From Rugamonas sp045984285 (GTDB taxonomy: Bacteria; Pseudomonadota; Gammaproteobacteria; Burkholderiales; Burkholderiaceae_D): 64,000 bases of DNA. The notes beneath the pieces are model-generated. The model saw only the letters and a program-made list of their open reading frames with translations. It did no database searches and was not told the DNA's origin. The translations under genes and the position numbers were made by a program. Shown here piece after piece: positions 1-7,677 of this stretch (positions are counted from its first letter, which is position 1; each line of letters starts with the position of its first letter). The stretch covers positions 62,001-126,000 of the forward strand of contig NZ_JBJQIK030000009.1 of the NCBI RefSeq assembly GCF_045984285.3, given 5' to 3'.

Positions 1-309
1 GCCTTCAACCTGGGCGGCGAACTGGAAAACATGCTGCTCGGTTCCCTGAACCAGGCGCGCCAGAGCGGCAAGGTGGTGCTGGACAACTACCCGATCGACC
101 CGCACCTGCTGTCGCAGCTGCAGGTCAATATGCCGGTGGCGCGCGAACAGATGAAGCAGCAGGCCACGCCGCCGCTGCTGCTGGTGCTGCCGCAGATCCG
201 TCCGCTGCTGGCGCGCTACGCGCGCCTGTTCGCGCCGGGCCTGCATGTGCTCTCGTATAACGAAGTGCCGGAAAACCGCGAAGTCAGCATCATCGGCACC
301 GTCGGATAA
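1..309 (+). CDS. flhA: FlhA flagellar export gate protein, C-terminal fragment
   Basis: The window opens inside a reading frame that ends at 309. The visible 102 residues match the cytoplasmic C-terminal end of the FlhA/SctV export-gate family: a conserved segment around IRPLLARYARLFAPGLHVLS followed by a YNEVPENREV-type tail ending in GTVG. FlhA forms the nonameric ring of the flagellar type III export apparatus that docks chaperone-substrate complexes. The flagellar type is preferred over a virulence SctV because a FliK-like protein and flagellin follow, and because the NE-P-N tail is typical of FlhA. The N-terminus and membrane part are outside the window. Confidence 0.75.
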   Translation, partial: AFNLGGELENMLLGSLNQARQSGKVVLDNYPIDPHLLSQLQVNMPVAREQMKQQATPPLLLVLPQIRPLLARYARLFAPGLHVLSYNEVPENREVSIIGTVG

Positions 310-320
310 AGGAAAACACC

Positions 321-1469
321 ATGACGCTGAACCGCCGCCAGTTCCTGGGATCTTCCTTGCCGCTGGCGGTGCTCGGCGTGCCCGCCGCCGCGCAGGCCGC
401 CGGCCAGCCCGGCGCGCTTCCGGCAGCGAATACGGACCAGCTGGTCCTGTTCACCGGCGACTCGCTGCCGCGCAGCCCCGCGGGCTACGCCGCCCAGTTG
501 CAGGCCCTGCTGGCCGGGCGCGAGAAAGTCAGCGACAGCTACCTGTCCGGCGGCGCGGTGGCGGAACTGGAAGCGAAGTTCTCGGCCCTGCTGGGCAAGG
601 AGGACACGGTCTTCCTGCCCACCGGCACGCTGGCCAACCACATTGCCGTGCGCCTGCTGTGCGGCGAAGCGCGCCACGCGCTGGTGCAGCAGGAAAGCCA
701 TCTCTACCGCGACGAATCGAATGCTGTTACCAACCTGAGCGGCATCAACCTGGTGCCGCTGGCGCCGGGCCGCGCCGCGCCCACGCTGGCCGAAACGGCC
801 GCCGCCATCGAGCGCGCCGAGAGTGGCCCATACCCGATCAAGGTCGGCGCCATTGCGCTGGAAAGCCCGGTGCGCCGCGCCCAGGGCGCCACGCTGGCGC
901 CGCCGCTGGTGGCCGCGATCGCGCAGCTGGCGCGTGCCAAAGGCATTCCCATGCACCTGGACGGCGCCCGCCTGCTGCTGATGTCGGGCATGCCCGGCTT
1001 CACGGTGCAGGGCTACTGCGCGCCTTTCGACACGGTCTATGTGTCGCTGTACAAATACCTGAACGCGCCTTTCGGCGGCGTGCTGTCCGGCAGCAAGCCC
1101 ATGATGGCGAAGGCGCGGGCATTGCGCCACCAGTTCGGCGCCAGCATCTACAACGGCTGGGAAGCGGCATTGCCGGCCCTGGCCGCGCTGGATGGCGTGG
1201 AGCAGCGCTGGGCCGCCGTGCGCGCCGCGGGCGACCAGCTGCTGGCGGCGCTGGAGGCCACGCCCGGCTTCCGCGTGCAGCGGGTGGAGCAGGGCAGCAA
1301 TATCGCCGTGCTGGAAATTGCGCCGGAACGCCTGGCGGGACTGGAAGCGCGCTTGGCGCAGGCGCAGGTCCGCCTGCGCGCGCCGAAGGACGGCAAGGTT
1401 GAACTCTGGTTCAATGAAACGCTGCTGCGCCGCGATACCGCAAGCCTGCGGGCGGCGTTCGCCGGCTAG
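321..1469 (+). CDS. Tat-exported threonine aldolase-like PLP lyase
   Basis: A 382-residue protein of the beta-eliminating lyase / threonine aldolase family (fold type I PLP enzymes). The N-terminus MTLNRRQFLGSS followed by a hydrophobic stretch and AAAQAA looks like a twin-arginine export signal with a cleavage site near residue 26. The core carries the family landmarks: SGGAVAELE, FLPTGTLANH (cofactor phosphate cradle), HLDGARL (Asp holding the pyridine nitrogen) and SLYKYLNAPFGG, where the Lys should form the Schiff base. It starts 11 bp after flhA with AAAGGAAA upstream. An exported member is unusual, since classical threonine aldolases are cytoplasmic. The substrate cannot be read from sequence. 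Confidence 0.8.
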   Translation: MTLNRRQFLGSSLPLAVLGVPAAAQAAGQPGALPAANTDQLVLFTGDSLPRSPAGYAAQLQALLAGREKVSDSYLSGGAVAELEAKFSALLGKEDTVFLPTGTLANHIAVRLLCGEARHALVQQESHLYRDESNAVTNLSGINLVPLAPGRAAPTLAETAAAIERAESGPYPIKVGAIALESPVRRAQGATLAPPLVAAIAQLARAKGIPMHLDGARLLLMSGMPGFTVQGYCAPFDTVYVSLYKYLNAPFGGVLSGSKPMMAKARALRHQFGASIYNGWEAALPALAALDGVEQRWAAVRAAGDQLLAALEATPGFRVQRVEQGSNIAVLEIAPERLAGLEARLAQAQVRLRAPKDGKVELWFNETLLRRDTASLRAAFAG

Positions 1470-2449
1470 CCGGCGCGGGCCTGGCCGGAAGGCTCGAAGA
1501 ACAGCTCATCCGGCGGCAGCGGCTGCGACATCAGCACCGCCACTTCGGCCATCGCCTTGAAGATGGCCGGCGACAGCAGGTTGACCTGGCTGCGGGTGGG
1601 CTGGTTGTCGATGGCGTTCACCGGCGACAGTTCGCGCATCAGGCGCGCGCGCACGATCTGCACGCCGCAGCGGCTGACCATCGAGGCGATTTTCGGCAGC
1701 ATGTCGCGCACATGCTGCATGGCGGCGCCCTGGGCCGCGCCGATCTCGAGCGCCACGCCGTTTTCGGCGGGCTCCATCTGGATCACGATCTTGCCGAATT
1801 CCGGCAGGTTCAGTTCCAGCCGCAGCGCGATGCGCGGGCGGCGGCGCTGGCGGTTCGGGCCATCTTCCTGGCCCGGATCGCGCGCCACCACGCGCAGCAC
1901 CAGCTTCTCGGCGCCCCAGGCGTAGACGGCGAAGCGCCAGGCATCCACCTCCTGCGTCAGCTGCGGCGCCGGGCGGCCGCCGTCGCGCAGCATGACGGCG
2001 TGGGCCGGGTCGGCCATCAGCAGGCTGGCCGGCACCTGGCGGCCGCTGGCCTGGCGCTGCAGCGCGGCGCGCTGTTCGCTGTAGGTGCGCACCATGACCA
2101 TCCAGGACGCGGCCATGATGCTGGTGTCGGGCGGATGCCAGACCAGCTGGCGCGTCAGGAAAATCTGGTTGGCGGCCATGGAGCCGGCCGGCTCCTCGCC
2201 GGACAGCAGGCGCGCGGCCAGGCCGGCCGCGGCGGCCGTGGCCGCCTGCTGGCCCTTGGTGGCGCCGTCGACGGCATCGAGCAGGGCGCCGACCGAGGCC
2301 GGCAGCCCGGAATGCAGGGCGAATTCGGGAGTGCTGTCATGTGGCTGGGCGACCGATGGGATCGGCTGCGCGTGGCCCGGCTGTTCGCGGGCGACACGTT
2401 CCGGAATGGTCAGCGCCGAATTTAACGGCGGAACACGGTCAATTGCCAT
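1466..2449 (-). CDS. Hypothetical protein with FliK-like C-terminal domain
   Basis: A 327-residue protein read opposite to its neighbours, overlapping the stop of the PLP lyase by 4 bp (convergent). The N-terminal ~90 residues are Ala/Pro-rich and probably disordered. The C-terminal half contains LRLELNLPEFGKIVIQMEP followed by an amphipathic ALEIGAAQGAAMQHVRDMLP segment. This resembles the Flg_hook (FliK C-terminal) pattern, in which a strand pair precedes a helix with regularly spaced leucines. There is no signal peptide or membrane segment. The position between flhA and flagellin supports a role in flagellar assembly, perhaps as a divergent hook-length-control-like protein. That function is inference. 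Confidence 0.55.
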   Translation of the reverse strand: MAIDRVPPLNSALTIPERVAREQPGHAQPIPSVAQPHDSTPEFALHSGLPASVGALLDAVDGATKGQQAATAAAAGLAARLLSGEEPAGSMAANQIFLTRQLVWHPPDTSIMAASWMVMVRTYSEQRAALQRQASGRQVPASLLMADPAHAVMLRDGGRPAPQLTQEVDAWRFAVYAWGAEKLVLRVVARDPGQEDGPNRQRRRPRIALRLELNLPEFGKIVIQMEPAENGVALEIGAAQGAAMQHVRDMLPKIASMVSRCGVQIVRARLMRELSPVNAIDNQPTRSQVNLLSPAIFKAMAEVAVLMSQPLPPDELFFEPSGQARAG

Positions 2450-2476
2450 ATAGCCACTATATCATGCGTCCAAACG

Positions 2477-2505
2477 AAAAAAGCCAACCGGGCGTCCGGT
2501 TGGCT
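2477..2505 (-). terminator. Rho-independent terminator of the flagellin gene
   Basis: A 10-bp perfect stem (AGCCAACCGG / CCGGTTGGCT) with a 4-nt loop is followed on the minus strand by six T residues, about 50 bp after the flagellin stop. This fits a strong intrinsic terminator for a highly expressed single gene. Confidence 0.85.
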
Positions 2506-2557
2506 CCTTGTCCGGAACCGCCAGGCACTGGGGGCGCCTGGGGTTCGTCTGCGCTTA

Positions 2558-3418
2558 TTATTGCAGCAGGGACAGAACCAGCGAGGACTGGCTGTTCGAC
2601 TGTTTCAGCATTGCGGTACCAGCTTGCAGCAGCATCTGGTTCGAGGTCATCGCTGCGGATTCCGAAGCGAAGTCCACGTCCATGATACGGCCGGTTGCGT
2701 TCTTGGTGTTGGTCGAAACGTTGGCCAGGTTGGTGGCAACGTGGTCCAGACGGTTAGCAGCAGCACCCAGTGCGGAACGCACTTTACCGACGGAGTCGAT
2801 AGCGGTGTTGATCACGTCGATGATGGTGGAAGCCGCGCCCTGGGTGGTCACTTCAGCGCCGGTTGCAGCGGCGGTGTAGTTCGAGGTCACAGCGGTCAGG
2901 TCGGTTGCGGTCAGCTGGGTCATGTCGGCCGACAGGTCGATCGTCATTTTTTCAGCCGAGCTTGCACCGATCTGGAAGTCCATCGAAGCAGCAACGGTAC
3001 CGCCTTCCAGCAGGATCTGGCCGCCGAAGGTGGTGTTTTTCATGATGTTGGCCAGTTCCAGGCCCAGTGCATCGTATTCAGCTTGCAGAGCAACGCGGTC
3101 GTCGTCGGTCGAGGAAGCGTCGGCGGACTGGGTTGCCAGATCCTTCATACGCACCAGCATGTTGTTCACTTCGTCGAAGGAACCTTCAGCGGTTTGCAGC
3201 AGGGAGATCGAGTTCTGGGTGTTACGCGCTGCGGTAGCCATACCGCTGGTCTGCGCTTTCAGACGGGTTGCAATCTGCAGGCCGGCAGCGTCGTCCATTG
3301 CCGAATTGACGCGGTAGCCGGTGGACAGGCGCGTCATCGACATCGACAGATTCTGTTGGGTCTTGGAGATCGCGTTTTGTGCGGACAGTGCCGCTGCATT
3401 AGTGTGAAGGCTCAGCAT
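2558..3418 (-). CDS. fliC: Flagellin
   Basis: Flagellin, the filament subunit exported through the flagellar type III system. The start is set at the ATG giving MLSLHTNAAALSAQNAI, preceded by CAGGAG at good spacing. The longer frame upstream has no family similarity. The protein has the two conserved coiled-coil ends: an N-terminal D0/D1 with NLSMSMTRLSTGYRVNSA(M)DDAAGLQIA, and a C-terminal end finishing MLQQAGTAML-type with QSSLVLSLLQ. At 286 residues it is a short flagellin with a small Ala/Thr-rich variable middle (about residues 165-200). It is a single-gene unit with its own terminator. Confidence 0.96.
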   Translation of the reverse strand: MLSLHTNAAALSAQNAISKTQQNLSMSMTRLSTGYRVNSAMDDAAGLQIATRLKAQTSGMATAARNTQNSISLLQTAEGSFDEVNNMLVRMKDLATQSADASSTDDDRVALQAEYDALGLELANIMKNTTFGGQILLEGGTVAASMDFQIGASSAEKMTIDLSADMTQLTATDLTAVTSNYTAAATGAEVTTQGAASTIIDVINTAIDSVGKVRSALGAAANRLDHVATNLANVSTNTKNATGRIMDVDFASESAAMTSNQMLLQAGTAMLKQSNSQSSLVLSLLQ

Positions 3419-3547
3419 GAGAAACTCCTGTTGGGGTGGGTTCAAGTCCAGAGCAGCAGTCGCTCTGCGCTCTCAGAAGTACAAGACGACCGTTTACGAG
3501 CATACATTAAATTCCACGCGGAAATTTTTGAAATTTTTTTTGCACAT

Positions 3548-3581
3548 AAAAAAACAGCGCAGGCCGGGGCGCTGCGCTGTT
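3548..3581 (-). terminator. Rho-independent terminator after the ETF-quinone oxidoreductase gene
   Basis: A perfect 10-bp stem (AACAGCGCAG / CTGCGCTGTT) with a 9-nt GC-rich loop lies just downstream of the minus-strand oxidoreductase stop. Its minus-strand 3' side runs into a stretch of T residues. Confidence 0.8.
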
Positions 3582-3597
3582 GTTATATTGTTACTGC

Positions 3598-5265
3598 TTA
3601 CATGTTCGGATAGTTCGGCCCGCCGCCGCCTTCCGGCGTGACCCACACAATATTCTGGGTCGGATCCTTGATATCGCAAGTCTTGCAATGCACACAATTC
3701 TGGGCATTGATCTGCAGCCGGTCCTGGCCTTCGTCCGTGCGCACGAACTCGTAGACGCCGGCCGGGCAGTAGCGCTGCTCCGGGCCCGCGTATTTTGCCA
3801 GGTTGACATCCACCGGCACCGCCGGGTTCTTCAGGGTCAGGTGGATCGGCTGGTCTTCGGCGTGGTTGGTATTCGAAATGAAGACCGAGGACAGCTTGTC
3901 GAAAGTCAGCTTGCCGTCCGGTTTCGGATAGGCGATCGGCGCGTAGTTGGCGGCCGGCTTCAGGCATTCATGGTCGGCATGGCTGTGGTGCAGAGTCCAT
4001 GGCGCCTTGCCGCGGAACAGGATCTGGTCGATGCCGGTCAGCAGCGAACCCATATACAGGCCCTTGCTCAGGTACTGCTTCACATTGCGCGCCACATGCA
4101 GTTCCTCGTGCAGCCAGGACTGCTCGAAAGCGGCGGGGTAGGCGGCCAGTTCGTCGTGCTGGCGGCCGGCGCCCAGCGCGTCGAACAGGGCCTCGGCGGC
4201 CAGCATGCCGGACTTGATGGCCGCGTGGCTGCCCTTGATGCGGCTCATGTTCAGGAAGCCGGCATCGCAGCCGACCAGGGCCCCGCCCGGGAACACCAGT
4301 TTCGGCAGCGACTGCAGGCCGCCGGCCGTGATCGCCCGCGCGCCATAGGAAATACGCTTGCCGCCTTCGAAGAAGTGGCGGATTTCCGGGTGCGTCTTAT
4401 AGCGCTGGAATTCCTCGTAAGGCGACAGGTAGGGATTTTCGTAATTCAGGCCGACGATGAAGCCCACCACCACCTGGTTGTTCTCCAGGTGATAGAGGAA
4501 GGAGCCGCCGTAGGTATCGCTGGCCAGCGGCCAGCCCGCGGTGTGGATCACGAGGCCGGGCTTGTGCTTGGCCGGATCGATTTCCCACAGCTCCTTGATG
4601 CCGATGCCGTAGGCCTGCGGGTCCTTGCCCTTGTTCAGGTCGAATTTGGCCATCAGCTGCTTGCCGAGGTGGCCGCGTGCGCCTTCGGCGAACAGCGTGT
4701 ATTTGCCGTGCAGCTCCATGCCGAGCTGGAAATCCGGGCCCGGCTCGCCGTCCCGCTTCACGCCCATATTGCCGGTGGCCACGCCCTTGACCGAGCCATC
4801 ATCGTTGTACAGGATCTCGGCGGCAGGGAAGCCGGGGAAGATTTCCACGCCCAGCGCCTCGGCCTGCTGGCCCAGCCAGCGCACCACATTACCCAGCGAC
4901 ACTACGTAATTGCCGTGATTCTGGAAGCACTGCGGCAGCATGAAGTTCGGGGTCTTGAGCGCCTTGCCCTCGGTCAGGAACAGCATGCGGTCTTCCGTGA
5001 CCGGCGTATTCAGCGGGGCGCCTTTTTCCTTCCAGTCCGGAATCAGTTCGGTCAGGGCGCGCGGATCCATCACGGCGCCGGACAGGATATGGGCGCCCAG
5101 TTCGCCGCCTTTCTCCAGCACGACGACGGACACGTCCTGGCCCTTCTCCTGGGCCAGCTGCTTGATGCGGATCGCCGCCGACAGGCCGGCAGGGCCGCCG
5201 CCGACGATGACCACGTCATATTCCATCGCTTCGCGTGGGCCGTATTGTTCGATGAGGTTTGTCAT
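3598..5265 (-). CDS. Electron-transfer flavoprotein-ubiquinone oxidoreductase
   Basis: A 555-residue ETF-QO, which passes electrons from reduced ETF (fed by acyl-CoA and other dehydrogenases) to ubiquinone at the inner membrane. The N-terminus has the FAD Rossmann motif VIVGGGPAGLSAA. The middle has the family segments GAHILSGAVMDPRAL and GGSFLYHLENNQV. The C-terminus has the 4Fe-4S ligands: one Cys in RYCPAGVYEF and three in NCVHCKTCDIKDPTQNI. The ATG at MTNLIEQY is chosen because homology begins there; the ribosome site is weak. No etfAB genes are adjacent. The context is lipid and ketone-body catabolism. Confidence 0.95.
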   Translation of the reverse strand: MTNLIEQYGPREAMEYDVVIVGGGPAGLSAAIRIKQLAQEKGQDVSVVVLEKGGELGAHILSGAVMDPRALTELIPDWKEKGAPLNTPVTEDRMLFLTEGKALKTPNFMLPQCFQNHGNYVVSLGNVVRWLGQQAEALGVEIFPGFPAAEILYNDDGSVKGVATGNMGVKRDGEPGPDFQLGMELHGKYTLFAEGARGHLGKQLMAKFDLNKGKDPQAYGIGIKELWEIDPAKHKPGLVIHTAGWPLASDTYGGSFLYHLENNQVVVGFIVGLNYENPYLSPYEEFQRYKTHPEIRHFFEGGKRISYGARAITAGGLQSLPKLVFPGGALVGCDAGFLNMSRIKGSHAAIKSGMLAAEALFDALGAGRQHDELAAYPAAFEQSWLHEELHVARNVKQYLSKGLYMGSLLTGIDQILFRGKAPWTLHHSHADHECLKPAANYAPIAYPKPDGKLTFDKLSSVFISNTNHAEDQPIHLTLKNPAVPVDVNLAKYAGPEQRYCPAGVYEFVRTDEGQDRLQINAQNCVHCKTCDIKDPTQNIVWVTPEGGGGPNYPNM

Positions 5266-5344
5266 GTTTTTTATAGGAATATTGAAAAAGCAAATTAGCA
5301 CGAGTGTGCTTCTTTTTTCGCATGAACGCAATGTCGGCGCCATT

Positions 5345-5368
5345 GTATTAGATGTTCCCGTCTAATAC
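5345..5368. promoter_or_regulatory. Perfect inverted repeat in a divergent promoter region, candidate operator
   Basis: GTATTAGA and TCTAATAC form perfect 8-bp arms around an 8-bp spacer. The site lies between the divergent ETF-QO and SDR genes, 49 bp before the SDR start. The geometry suits a dimeric TetR/MarR-type repressor, but no regulator gene is adjacent. It could influence both genes. Confidence 0.5.
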
Positions 5369-5416
5369 TGGCATTTTGTGTAATGATGTGGGTGCAGAAC
5401 ACAGAGGAGGAATGCC

Positions 5417-6193
5417 GTGGGCATCGAAGTGAATTTTGAAGGCAAGATCGCGTTGATTACCGGTGCGTCGAGCGGGCTGGGCGCGCGGTTTGCCAAGGTG
5501 CTGGCGGGCGCCGGCGCCCAGGTGGTGCTGGCCTCGCGCCGCACCGAGCGGCTGAAGGAGTTGAGGGCGGAGATCGAGGCCGACGGCGGCGCGGCCCACG
5601 TGGTGGCGCTGGACGTGACGGACTACGCCAGCATCAAGTCGGCGATCGCCCATGCCGAAACGGAGGCGGGGCCGATCGACATCCTGGTCAACAACTCCGG
5701 CGTATCGACCACGCAAAGGCTGCTGGACGTCAGTCCGGAAGACTACAACTTCGTGATGGACACCAACCTGCGCGGCGCCTTCTTCGTGGCGCAGGAAGCG
5801 GCCAAGCGCATGATTGCGCGCGCCAAGGGCGACCCGAAAAAGCAGCACCGCATCATCAATATCGCCTCGGTGGCGGGGCAGCGCGTGCTGCCGCAGATCG
5901 GCGTGTATTGCATGAGCAAGGCCGGCGTGATCCACATGACGAAGGCGATGGCGGTGGAGTGGGGCAAGTACAACATCAATACGAATGCCATCTGTCCCGG
6001 CTACATCCTGACCGAGATCAACGAGGACTACTTCGCCAGCGAGCAGGGCCAGCGCCTGGCCGAAATGCTGCCGCGCAAGCGCCCCGGCAAACCGGAAGAT
6101 CTCGACGGCCTGCTGTTGCTGCTGGCCGGCGACGAAGCCCACTTCATCAACGGCGCCATCATCTCCGCCGACGACGGCATGACCGCCCAATAG
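5417..6193 (+). CDS. Short-chain dehydrogenase/reductase (SDR)
   Basis: A 258-residue classical SDR. It has the nucleotide-binding TGASSGLGARF motif near the N-terminus, NNSG (NNAG variant), catalytic Ser in IINIASVAG, YCMSKAG (YxxxK) and the C-terminal SADDGM ending of this group. The cofactor may be NADP(H), because an Arg pair (SRRTERL) follows the second strand. The start is a GTG at 5417, set by GAGGAGG 6-7 bases upstream; a nearby ATG at 5412 is out of frame. It is similar in size and motifs to 3-oxoacyl-ACP reductase and 3-hydroxyacyl-CoA dehydrogenase-like SDRs, and the substrate is unknown. Its start faces the ETF-QO gene divergently. Confidence 0.85.
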   Translation: MGIEVNFEGKIALITGASSGLGARFAKVLAGAGAQVVLASRRTERLKELRAEIEADGGAAHVVALDVTDYASIKSAIAHAETEAGPIDILVNNSGVSTTQRLLDVSPEDYNFVMDTNLRGAFFVAQEAAKRMIARAKGDPKKQHRIINIASVAGQRVLPQIGVYCMSKAGVIHMTKAMAVEWGKYNINTNAICPGYILTEINEDYFASEQGQRLAEMLPRKRPGKPEDLDGLLLLLAGDEAHFINGAIISADDGMTAQ

Positions 6194-6205
6194 CCACTGA
6201 GCAAC

Positions 6206-6283
6206 ATGACACCATGGGGTCAGGCACCGCCTGTCATGCTGACACAGGTGCCTCGGCGGCCCCGCCTGACCCCACGGTGTCAT
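6206..6283. repeat. Dispersed palindrome, family B copy 1 (ACACCNTGGGGTCAGGC)
   Basis: Outer 20-bp arms match with one mismatch (6206-6225 against 6264-6283), and a second imperfect stem lies in the 38-bp interior. A related copy sits at 57900-57942. The element fills the gap between the convergent SDR and PAS-LuxR genes. The TGA stop of the latter lies inside the right arm. Confidence 0.8.
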
Positions 6284-6846
6284 GGTTTGGCGGTAACGCC
6301 CATCAGTTTGTGGACCAGCTCGGAAGAGGTGGAGGCGCCGAATTTGCGCATCAGCTTGGCGCGGTGCATCTCGACCGTGCGCGGGCTGAGGCCGGTTTCG
6401 CGCGCGATCAGCTTGCTGGTCTTGCCTTCGACGAGGAAGGCCGCGATCTCGCGCTCGCGCGGCGTCAGTTCGGCCGAGACCGGGCGTTTTTCGCTCACAT
6501 CTTCGAAGGTCCACACGCCCGCGCCCAGCGGCTGCTGCGGGTCCAGCGCGCGCCCCGTCACGTGGCACCAGAACAGCTCGCCGTTCTTGCGCCGCATGAT
6601 GCGCTCGTCCGAATAGCGCCCCCTGGCGTTCATGATGGGAATGATGCGGTCGCCGGTGCGCAGGAATTCGTCCACCGTGGGATACAGCACCTGGAACGAT
6701 TGCCCGTCCAGCTCCCCATGCCCGTAGCCGAACATGGACGTCAGCGCGTCGTTGGAGGACTGGATAATGCGGTTGAGCGAGATGCACATGCCGACCGGGG
6801 CATACTTGAAAATGGTCTCGTAGTCGATCTCGTAAGGCGCGTTCAT
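6280..6846 (-). CDS. PAS-LuxR family transcriptional regulator
   Basis: A 188-residue regulator with an N-terminal PAS domain (about residues 8-115, containing MFGYGHGELDGQSF and MRRKNGELFWCHVTGRAL) and a C-terminal LuxR/GerE helix-turn-helix (LTPREREIAAFLVEGKTSK then RTVEMHRAKLMRKFG). It has no receiver domain, so it should respond directly to a ligand or redox state sensed by the PAS fold. It is divergent from scoAB, with 120 bp between starts, and is the natural candidate regulator of that operon. Its stop codon lies in the family B palindrome. Confidence 0.9.
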   Translation of the reverse strand: MNAPYEIDYETIFKYAPVGMCISLNRIIQSSNDALTSMFGYGHGELDGQSFQVLYPTVDEFLRTGDRIIPIMNARGRYSDERIMRRKNGELFWCHVTGRALDPQQPLGAGVWTFEDVSEKRPVSAELTPREREIAAFLVEGKTSKLIARETGLSPRTVEMHRAKLMRKFGASTSSELVHKLMGVTAKP

Positions 6847-6966
6847 CAGTTTCCGTTTCGGTTTGTGCGGTAGTTCTACGGTATTGTGCTTTTGACTCGC
6901 GTATTCTATTCTGAGTCGCGATCTGTACTACAGAGCAAGCTTATCAAAAAAATAGAGGGGGCACCC

Positions 6967-7665
6967 ATGAATAAGATCTACCCTGATGCCAAGGCCGCAC
7001 TGGCCGGCATCATCCAGGACGGACAGACCATCGCTGTTGGCGGTTTCGGCCTGTGCGGCATTCCCGAGGCGCTGATTGCAGCCCTGCGCGACACTGGCGC
7101 GAAAGAGCTGACGGCCATCTCCAACAACGCGGGCGTGGACGGTTTCGGCCTCGGCCAGCTGCTGGAAACGCGCCAGATCAAGAAGATGATCGCATCCTAC
7201 GTGGGCGAGAACAAGGAGTTCGCGCGCCAGTTCCTGGCCGGCGAGCTGGAACTGGAATTCACGCCGCAGGGCACGCTGGCCGAGAAGCTGCGCGCCGGCG
7301 GCGCGGGCATCCCGGCCTTCTTCACCAAGACCGGCGTGGGCACCGTGGTCGCGGAAGGCAAGGAGATCCGCGAATTCGACGGCGAGCAGTACGTGATGGA
7401 GCGCAGCCTGGTGGCCGATGTAGCCCTGGTCAAGGCCTGGAAGGCCGACAAGGCCGGCAACCTGGTCTACCGCAAGACCGCGCGCAACTTCAACCCGAAC
7501 GTGGCGGCCTCCGGCAAGATCACCGTGGTGGAAGTGGAGCAGCTGGTGGAAATCGGCGAGATCGATCCGGATGAAGTGCATACGCCGGGCATCTTCGTGC
7601 ACCGCATCGTGCTCAACGCAACGCCGGAAAAACGCATCGAACAGCGCACCGTGCGTTCGAACTGA
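6967..7665 (+). CDS. scoA: 3-oxoacid CoA-transferase subunit A
   Basis: A 232-residue alpha subunit of a family I CoA-transferase (succinyl-CoA:3-ketoacid type). It is recognised by VGGFGLCGIPEALI (the CoA-transferase signature near the N-terminus), NNAGVDGFGLGQLL, GTLAEKLRAGGAGIPAFFT and VEVEQLVEIGEIDPDEVHTPGI. The start at MNKIYPDA is preceded by AGAGGGGG. It is followed after 12 bp by the B subunit. Together they move CoA from succinyl-CoA to acetoacetate, which links the adjacent 3-hydroxybutyrate dehydrogenase to central metabolism. Confidence 0.95.
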   Translation: MNKIYPDAKAALAGIIQDGQTIAVGGFGLCGIPEALIAALRDTGAKELTAISNNAGVDGFGLGQLLETRQIKKMIASYVGENKEFARQFLAGELELEFTPQGTLAEKLRAGGAGIPAFFTKTGVGTVVAEGKEIREFDGEQYVMERSLVADVALVKAWKADKAGNLVYRKTARNFNPNVAASGKITVVEVEQLVEIGEIDPDEVHTPGIFVHRIVLNATPEKRIEQRTVRSN

Positions 7666-7677
7666 GGAGACACAATC

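Noticed and set aside
1..309. Virulence-type SctV export gate
   Set aside because: The NE-P-N tail and neighbouring flagellin favour FlhA, although the fragment alone cannot fully exclude SctV.
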